Source of the DNA: Maratus speciosus | Taxonomy: Eukaryota > Arthropoda > Arachnida > Araneae > Salticidae | Direction: 5' to 3' | Assembly: GCA_963932465.1 (NCBI GenBank) | Contig: OZ010786.1 | Location: 597,607,038 to 597,671,037 of the forward strand | Length of the DNA stretch: 64,000 bases | Shown here: positions 56,814 through 64,000 of the stretch, in pieces | Layout: each line of letters opens with the position of its first letter | Position numbering within the stretch: position 1 is the first letter of the stretch | Made by a program: the position numbers and the translations under genes | Notes under the pieces: model-generated | Told to the model about the DNA's origin: nothing | What the model saw: only the letters and a program-made list of their open reading frames with translations | Database searches by the model: none

Positions 56814-57890
56814 AGCTGGCCAGCGAAGTCGGTCGAGACATTGGTATGTACTTTGTACACACTAAGGTACATCCATATCGGTTCATGAATACGCCTGTTA
56901 TCGAATGACAAAAATCAGGACGTTTCAAAATGTCAGACACGGTAGAAATTCAAAGTGCTATAACCTAAACATTTTTTAAGATATAGACGAAATAAAAACT
57001 GCTCCGGAATCTTTGTATCAAGGTCAAACACATAAGAAAGAAATATTTTTCAATTATCAATTTCTTGGTACCACATTTCAAAGTTTAAATTTTTTTTAAT
57101 TTTTTAAATGGCCGCCATTTTGAAACAAGATGGCGGATGAAGCTGGTCAACGAACTCGGTCGAGACATTGGTATGTACTTTGTACACACTAAGGTACATC
57201 CATATCGGTTCATGAATACGCCCGTTATCGCGTGGCAAAAATCAGGACGTTTCAAAATGTCAGACACGGTAGAAATTCAAAGTGCTATAACTCAGCCATT
57301 TTTTTAGATATAGACGAAACAAAAACTGCCCCAGAATCTTTGTATCAAGGTCAAACACATAAAAAAAATATTTTTCAATTTTCAAATTCTTGGTACCACA
57401 TTTCAAATTTTGAATTTTTAAAATAAATTTAAATGGCCGCCATTTTGAAACAAGATGGCGGATGAAGCTGGCCAACGAACTCGGTCGAAACATGGGCATG
57501 TACTTTGTACACTCCAAGGTACATCCATATCGGTTCATGAATACGCCTGTTATCGCGTGGCAAAAATCAGGACGTTTCAAAATGTCAGACACGGTAGAAA
57601 TTCAAAGTGCTATAACTCAGGCATTGTTTAAGATATAGACAAAACAAAAGCTGCTCCGGAATCTTTGCATCAAGGTCAAACACATAAGGAAAAAATATTT
57701 TTCAATTTTCAATTTCTTGGTACCACATTTCAAATTTAAAATTTTTTTAAATTATTTAAATGGCCACCATTTTGAAACAAGATGGCGGATGAAGCTGGCC
57801 AACGAACTGGGTCGAGACATTGGTATGTACTATGTACAAACCGAGTTTCATCCAAATCGGTTCATAAATACTAGAGTTACAGTGTGACAA
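56814..57890. repeat. Tandem repeat, about 317-335 bp period, 3.3 units
   Basis: AGCTGG starts at 56814, 57141, 57476 and 57793. Each unit includes TTGGTATGTACTTTGTACA, TCAGGACGTTTCAAAATGTC and ATGGCCGCCATTTTGAAAC. Minus-strand open frames recur with the unit and are products of the repeat. Confidence 0.92.
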
Positions 57891-57892
57891 AG

Positions 57893-57896
<4 letters not shown>

Positions 57897-57925
<29 letters not shown>
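57897..57925. repeat. (TA)n microsatellite
   Basis: Uninterrupted dinucleotide run. Confidence 0.9.
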
Positions 57926-57927
<2 letters not shown>

Positions 57928-58131
57928 ACTTTTGAACGGGGGGTCGTTTCGGGGTCTGGGGGTCATGATCAATGAAAATATACCAAAATTTTTTGAAATC
58001 GCTTTCCTCCGAACGACTGCAGTAGGTAGCTTTTTGTAATGAAAGCTACCTAAAAATTATAGAAAATACAATGCGAAAATAGAATGCGAAAGTTTGGGGG
58101 GGGGGGGGGAAGGGTCAAACTGGCAACCCTA

Positions 58132-58440
58132 GCATGAACTTGTCATTGGTAATTTTTCAAGAATTGCGGCAGAAATAACGGCTGAATAATAATGGAGTAA
58201 TAATAGTTTTGCTAAATTCAAAATATTTCTATTTTTTTACAGGGTAGGTATGAACTTGCTGAGACATTTTTTCAAGAATTACGGGAGAAGTAAAGGCGGG
58301 ATAATACTAGAATAATAATAGTTTTGCTAGATTCAAAAATATTTCTATTTTTTTACAGGATAGGCATGAACTTGCCTGTGACATTTGTTCAAGAATTACT
58401 GGAGAAGAAATGGATTAATAATACTAGAGTAATAGTATCT
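58132..58440. repeat. 116-bp tandem repeat, about 2.6 units
   Basis: Units marked by G(C/T)ATGAACTTG(C/T) at 58133, 58249 and 58366 and by CAAAATATTTCTATTTTTTTA; a weak extra unit lies near 59085-59150. Confidence 0.75.
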
Positions 58441-58595
58441 AATAATACTGGAGAAATAATCAACAATACCAATTTCGAATGTGCAAGGGACAATTTGTCT
58501 GAATTATCCGATAAGTCGTAAGCATTATGCGATGTCCTTTAACAGTAAATAGAAATAGGATTTGAGGCGAAAAACAAAATTGTTCTCATTAGTTA

Positions 58596-58996
58596 TGTTC
58601 TCAAATCCAAAGGGGCAACTTTATGACATAAGATTTAATTCTTTTTTGCTCGGAAACGCATGAAATTGCCATGTTTTGTTATTCAGAAACTATGTGACCG
58701 AAAGACGTTTTCGTTTCTGTCAAACCTGGAATACTGTCAAAGATGGAATTTTGAACCGAATTTCCGTGAGAAAGATGGAAAATCAGTCAGAGACAGGAGA
58801 AAAACCGTTTCTCGCGTGACACAAAATCGCTTATAACTCGATAAATAATTTATTGATCAAAAAATGGAAAACTGATTTTGATTCCAAATTGCTTCACTAG
58901 TCAGCCCTGCCTATTTCGTGCCTTTGCGTTTAAAAATGAGTTAGTAAGTGTGTCAGAAAGTTTCGCGCTGATTCAGCAGTGCACTTGAGAATCGCC
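58596..58996 (+). mobile_element. TTAA MITE family F, copy 4
   Basis: Starts TGTTCTCAAATCCAAAGG (first bases lost, flank GTTA), ends TTGAGAATCGCC next to TTAA (58997-59000). Confidence 0.78.
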
Positions 58997-59000
58997 TTAA

Positions 59001-59045
59001 CCGGAGACACGTCTTAACCGGAGACACGTCTTAAACGGAGACGCG
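59001..59045. repeat. 17-bp tandem repeat
   Basis: CCGGAGACACGTCTTAA twice exactly (59001, 59018), then a partial ACGGAGACGCG. Each unit ends in TTAA, so the F-element target site itself is repeated. Confidence 0.85.
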
Positions 59046-59144
59046 TTCACGACAGTCCACTGTATTATATTTGTGTAAAGTTTTACTAGATCCAGATACA
59101 TATCTCTTTTTTTGCAATGTAGGCTAAACATGCCTGTGGTAATT

Positions 59145-59995
59145 TTTGAACTACTAACTAAGCTAAAACTAAGCTACCCTGGAGGTGTATTAGAAACTAA
59201 AGGGTTAATATTTTGAATTTATATCCTCTTATGCATTACATTGGTATAGAGTATTTTTAGTAAGTATATTTATAATAATAATTTTGCTCAAAGTTCAATA
59301 TAAAATATTCATCTAATTAGTCATTAATGCAAATTTCATAAATTTAAGTTAGTTCACTTTGTGTTTAATAAACAATTTCTGAAACATTTATCATTTAACA
59401 AGTGATGTTATTAACAAGTGTTTAAAATGATTACAAATGCATATTGATTAAAATTTGTACAAAATAATTTAAAAGTCAATAAATAATTTATAAAATTTAT
59501 GTCGTTAATCTTTCGTGCACTGTATATTCAATAATTAAAAGTGAAAATTGGAAAAATTTAGATAAATATTTTACAAGCCTGAAAGCATTTTATAAAATTT
59601 CACTATTTTGTATTACAAACTGATTTCCGGCACACCATTACAAATAGAAACTGTCCAACATTTAAGTAAACTAATTTCGAAGATCTTAAACAATTTATAA
59701 CAGGTTAGAGGCGCTTTTTTGTGATACCGTTGCTTCCGAATAGTAATTTTCGCCTTATTTAATCACAGACTTCTGCGTTTGTATAAGGCGAAAATCAGTA
59801 TTCGAAAATAGTGCTACTGAAATATATGTACTTGTTCTGACATTATATAAATAATAGAAACTGGCAAACAATTTTTAACATATATACACATTTTTTGTTT
59901 GCCAAAAGAAGATATTTTCATACTCGATTCTTTAATTTCATAGATGTTATATAATTTTTTGATACAGCTTTAGCATTTCTTATTTATCGAAAGTT
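59145..59995. other. AT-rich DNA, nothing recognised
   Basis: A weak dyad (CTTATTTAATCACAGACTTCTG near 59750 and AAGGCGAAAAT near 59787) is the only structure seen. Confidence 0.4.
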
Positions 59996-60410
59996 TTAAC
60001 CCTTTGCGATCGATGCCGCCACGTTAGCGGCATTTAACTTGAATCCACAAATGTCACATTGACACCAGTATTTTTAAACAAAATTTCCGGTTTCTTATGT
60101 ACACGAATAAACGCATTTTGGCGATTTTACGCAAACTGGAGAATATTTAAATTTTTTCAACAGAAAAAACTAATGCATTTTTTTTTTACATGTAGTTTAA
60201 ACATGGTTTTATTATAATAACTCATAAAATTAAAGCATTAATTAAGACATACATTTAAAATAAATTTTTAAACCTATAAAATATCATCCCCTTATATGCA
60301 ACTACTACTACTCAAAACTATAAAAAATATCATTTCTTACTGAAATATTTATATTAATTTTGTCTGATTTCTGTCTTTTAATATGAACACATAAAGTATT
60401 ATTTTTATTT

Positions 60411-60412
<2 letters not shown>

Positions 60413-60462
<50 letters not shown>
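60413..60462. repeat. (TA)n microsatellite, about 50 bp
   Basis: The longest dinucleotide run in the window. Confidence 0.95.
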
Positions 60463-60464
<2 letters not shown>

Positions 60465-61272
60465 GTCTGCACATGCAAGTTTTACTTGGCAAAAATGTTT
60501 GCAACTCATATTTTAGATCATTCACTCACTCATTAATATTTCTGGATATTTGAGATCGGTGGTACTACTGTAGACTGAAACATTGCTCATTACCTGTCAG
60601 TAAAACAATTTTCAACCATCCTGGAGAAAAACTTCAGTGTGTAAGGAATAATTTAAAAGTCAGATTCGGCAAATGTTAAGATGATGTTATCATTCCATCA
60701 ATTGAATTTGTAAAAATAATTTATTTTCTAAAAATGTATTTATTAATGTGTGTTTTAGTTTTCCCTGAAGGGATGGTTTGAGAACATGTATTTTTTTTTT
60801 CATTTACTTTATGCGTACAAATTTTAAAAGTTAATAATGTACATTTTATCATTCCCTGACTAGTCATTCCCTCATTTGAGGGAATGATTCTTATGTGAGA
60901 GAATTCTTCTGTTATTTTTAAAAACTTGCAGAAAAGATATTTTTATTGAAAACTTAATGCTTTTGATGAAAATAAAAGCATATTGTTAAGCAAATCGGTG
61001 TATAAAATGTTATTTATTATGTAAAAGGTAAAGAAAAGTCAGGAAGGAAATCAAAAAGACTTTCAAATATGTATAATTCGATGTGAAATAGAAATGTCTT
61101 TAAAAAAGAATTAAATGTATATATCGCACAAAAAAATAAGTTAGATAAGTTAAAAAGCTTTGAATAAAAATTCCGATGCACATTTTTTATATAAAACTTG
61201 AGCGAAATTTCGGACGCTTGTGGTGTTAAAAATCTAATAATTACAGAAACTCTAAATATTGAGCTGGGCAGC

Positions 61273-61273
<1 letters not shown>

Positions 61274-61306
<33 letters not shown>
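61274..61306. repeat. Poly-T tract, about 32 bp
   Basis: T homopolymer. Confidence 0.9.
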
Positions 61307-61308
<2 letters not shown>

Positions 61309-61451
61309 AAATAAGTATCTTTTCTAGTGTCTTGTTACAAAAAAAATTAGAAACTTCTGACATGACTTATTTTTTCTTCTTCACTATGATGAAAATGGCC
61401 TATTTGCGTAGAATCACCCATTTACTTATTTACAAATAAGTTTTATCTTAA

Positions 61452-61659
61452 CCCCTTAATTCTCGCTCCCGTCATATTCACGGGCTGTGTCTTTTACTCA
61501 GATTGTTTGATTCCCACCAGTTTTATAAAATAGCGAAATTGGCTATATTTTAGTATCGTTTTACCTGTCATTAAATAAGGTGAATATTTCTTTTTCATAA
61601 AAGTGGTGCCAATAAGCAATTTGAATTTTTAAACAGTAATTTAATTCGAGTGTTAAGGG
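61452..61659. mobile_element. TTAA MITE family G, copy 1
   Basis: CCCCTTAATTCTCGCTCC start and GAGTGTTAAGGG end, TTAA at 61448-61451 and 61660-61663. About 80% similar to 62600-62856. Confidence 0.85.
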
Positions 61660-62007
61660 TTAAATTCCGCTCGCATTTTGACAGTTGAGGAATAATAAAA
61701 CAAAACCTCGTCTGTGCCTGGGAGGAGGACTTCGACCGCCAAGGGCTAAAAAAAAAAAAGAATCAGAGATAAATGCACTGGATGATTTCATTCATTATCG
61801 CGAACTATTGATAACTTTTTGAAAAAAAAGTCGTTGTTCGCGTTATAAAAATAACAATCTCCTTAAATTTTGACGTGATATAATTTAAGGACATAGTGCT
61901 AAGGATTTCGAATTTTGAATACAACTATTTAAAATAAAAATCGCGTCTTACAAAATCGTGGAAAACATCGGATTAAGTAAGACGATTTAAAACAAGAAAG
62001 GAAAAGC

Positions 62008-63105
62008 CATGCGTCACGCATAGATTATGAAACACTTTCCAATACATTCAGAATAATGTAACAAAACTGCACCTTTTAAAAAATTAAAATATTACGTCTA
62101 ATTCAACCCTATGGAAACGTATAACACATTTCAAAACTCAATTTTAGCTGTTCCCGTCCACAATTAGTAAAGTATCCAAATTTTTTCAGCAGCCTTGTAT
62201 AGGATATATAGATTTGAATGTGTTAACTACATGCTTGCCAAAATTTAGTTAACTTAAGAGATACGTGTACTTCAGTTGAAATTTTACCGTCAGCATTTTC
62301 CTATAATAAGGAGAACGGTACGTGAATACTTTTGTGCAGCGCTGTATTTGAGGTATAGAATTTATATATAACGACTAAGATGCAAAAAATTAAATAAATT
62401 GAAAAGCGCGTACCTAATTATAAACCATACACTCCAGCAATTATTTCTCAAAGACAGTACTGCACTGTAACCGATTTCTTTTTATGTGTCCCTGTAAATG
62501 AATAAAAAATGCTGAGAATGCCCTGTTCTAACGTGATCGTAGTGGAATTCAGTTATTTATATCAGTTTCAATACATTTGAAATAGCGTAATGTCATTAAC
62601 CCCTTAATTCTCGCTCCGGTAATATTCACGGGCTGTGTATTTTGTTCAGATTGTTTGATTTTCACCAGTTTTATAAAATAGTGTAATTGGCCATAATTTA
62701 TTATGGTATATATGGTATATATGGTATATAATACCATAATTTATTATGGTATCATTTTATCAGTCATTAAATAAGGTGAATATTTCTTTTTCAAAAAACT
62801 GGTGCCAATAAATAATTTGAATTTTTAAACCGTAATTTAATGCGACCGTTAAGGGGTTAAAATACTCTGCAAACAATTTTTCCCGATATACCATAATGCA
62901 ATGGAATACTTTTGAGTGCCCCTGTAATTGAACTATTAATTCTACATGCTTCATATACAGTACCAAACATGCTTGGGTGACCCTAAATTACCTTTATCAA
63001 TTTCATGAAAATCCGAGTATAATTACGGGAGTTACAGCGTGGACAGACGGACAGACAAACCAAAGTCATAAACACTTTTCAACTATATTGGAAAGTGTTA
63101 AAAAG
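62008..63105 (+). repeat. Dispersed repeat R1, plus copy 2, interrupted
   Basis: Collinear with 51001-51750 except for a family G MITE at 62600-62856 and a stretch of about 50 bp around 62215-62275. Ends in the same AACACTTTTCAAC hairpin. Confidence 0.85.
62600..62856. mobile_element. TTAA MITE family G, copy 2
   Basis: CCCCTTAATTCTCGCTCC to CCGTTAAGGGG, TTAA at 62596-62599 and 62857-62860. It is longer than copy 1 by a local expansion of TATATGGTA units (62702-62735). R1 copy 1 has one TTAA at the same point (GTCATTAAAATACTC). Confidence 0.92.
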
Positions 63106-63346
63106 GGGGGGGGGGTTTCCAAATCTGTAACCCTTTGAGGCCTAATATTTCAAAAGACTCCGTACTATTTCATTGATATTTCTAACTTTTTACAACTCGA
63201 AACAAATAACATTTTTTCCCCTTAAAATTAAAAGCCATATATAGAATATATGATAATAAATTTGTTGAAAAATATTCTCAATAAAATTAAATAATCACAA
63301 ACAAAATGTTACAAAAACTCAACGCAATCCAGTTTGTAATGGGTAA

Positions 63347-63479
63347 GGCTAATGTCTGACGAACATTTATTTGCACATTTTTTGTTTCAACATGAAAAAA
63401 AAAACTCCTGCTAGTGAAGGTGTTTCTTTTTCGTGTTGAAACAAAAAGCGTGCAAATAGTCGTTCATCTGAAATTAGCA
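63347..63479. mobile_element. Foldback element, ~55-bp arms
   Basis: GGCTAATGTCTGACGAAC...TTTGTTTCAACATGAAAAA pairs with TTTTTCGTGTTGAAACAAA...GTTCATCTGAAATTAGC around a short loop. Confidence 0.75.
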
Positions 63480-63484
63480 TAAAA

Positions 63485-64000
63485 GTGTCGTAAATATCGT
63501 AACATCAGATTTCTTTGAACCATAAAACGGACATTTTTTTTTTTCAAATTAACGAATTTTCATGCTCTCCAGTCAATGACTGTTGTCAACAAAGTCAACG
63601 TTGAGACTAGTAACAAAACGCGGTCATCCCCATTTGCCGGTTGTAGTCTTCTAGAAAATATAAAAGATATGGTACGGGAGAAAACTGGATATAAAACTTT
63701 TAGGAATGCTATAGAACAAAATCACCATGGAAACTCCTTATAAAGCACCGATTTAAATAAACCGAAAAATTTATTAAATTATTTTCGGATTATAACATAG
63801 AAAAGTATTTTAACATCTTATCGGATTCCACATAACGAAATAACATTGTGAAACAGCTTCGAGTACTCTAAATTACCTGTAATTGCATGCAAAGAGAAGA
63901 AGTTTCCCAAACTCTTCATTATACAAATTATTAGAACTAATTAGAACAAATTATTTCTCATAATGTAATTTTCTTATACCAATATTTATGTTATTCTAAC
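63485..64000. other. AT-rich DNA to window end, nothing recognised
   Basis: No coding frame or paired repeat could be supported. Confidence 0.4.

Larger units (their letters stand above)
56667..58051. mobile_element. Element or satellite block with inverted AGGTAGCTTTCAT ends
   Basis: AGGTAGCTTTCAT at 56667 pairs with ATGAAAGCTACCT ending 58051. The interior is the 326-bp tandem array plus a (TA)n run. The class is unknown; paired short ends around a tandem array also occur in Helentron-type elements, which is only a suggestion. Confidence 0.5.
60000..61745. mobile_element. Possible degraded TTAA element, 1.75 kb
   Basis: Left CCCTTTGCGATCGATG after TTAA (59996-59999); right inverted CCCTTGGCGGTCGAAG next to CTAA (decayed TTAA). 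It would contain the (TA)n run, the poly-T and the smaller MITE at 61452. Confidence 0.5.

Noticed and set aside
57085..57592. Two similar minus-strand frames that share their first ~45 residues (MSDILKRPDF...)
   Set aside because: They repeat because the DNA is a 326-bp tandem array; the frame breaks in the other units.

Overview
The window is AT-rich animal DNA, packed with transposable elements and long homopolymer and (TA)n runs. The transposon repertoire (Ty3/gypsy, Tc3/Tc1, pogo-like, hAT, TTAA-type, EnSpm/CACTA-like, Helitron-like) fits an arthropod, but the species cannot be read from the sequence. I see no rRNA, tRNA or intact cellular gene. Every recognisable protein-coding stretch is a transposon gene or a decayed piece of one.

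Layout. 1-6 kb: TTAA-flanked MITEs, a dispersed repeat, and two decayed Jerky/Tigger-type transposase fragments. 6160-11699: a dead Ty3/gypsy retrotransposon with 305-bp LTRs; Gag and Pol are in one frame broken by stops, and the RT/RNase H core is deleted. 12.4-14.9 kb: a dispersed repeat split by a Tc3-like transposon (12992-14449).

14893-43708: my main interpretation. This looks like one very large EnSpm/CACTA-type DNA transposon, about 28.8 kb. It has CACT...AGTG ends flanked by TA, a similar terminal inverted repeat, and a 55-bp subterminal array at the left end. On the minus strand lie a decayed C2H2-finger TNP2-like transposase (23866-21370) and exons of a possible second, SAM-domain gene (43328-43262, perhaps 30659-30482, 24637-24431). 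The rest of its length is later insertions: mariner-, pogo- and Tc1-like elements, a TTAA MITE, several hAT families nested in one another, and a palindromic Helitron-like element flanked by a perfect 41-bp direct repeat.

43.7-64 kb: more dispersed repeat copies, several TTAA-flanked elements (one nested in another, two sharing one TTAA), hAT MITEs, tandem arrays of 17, 116, 143 and 326 bp periods, and a 2.27-kb hAT-type element made mostly of a degenerate ~31-bp array.

Two themes connect the regions. First, a degenerate ~31-bp repeat with core GCGAATTTCGTCAA occurs in three arrays, each inside a hAT-like element. Second, paralogous copies within the window provide empty sites for several insertions, which fixes the element ends and duplications without outside data. 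All class names come from motif and terminus recognition by eye; no database search was run.
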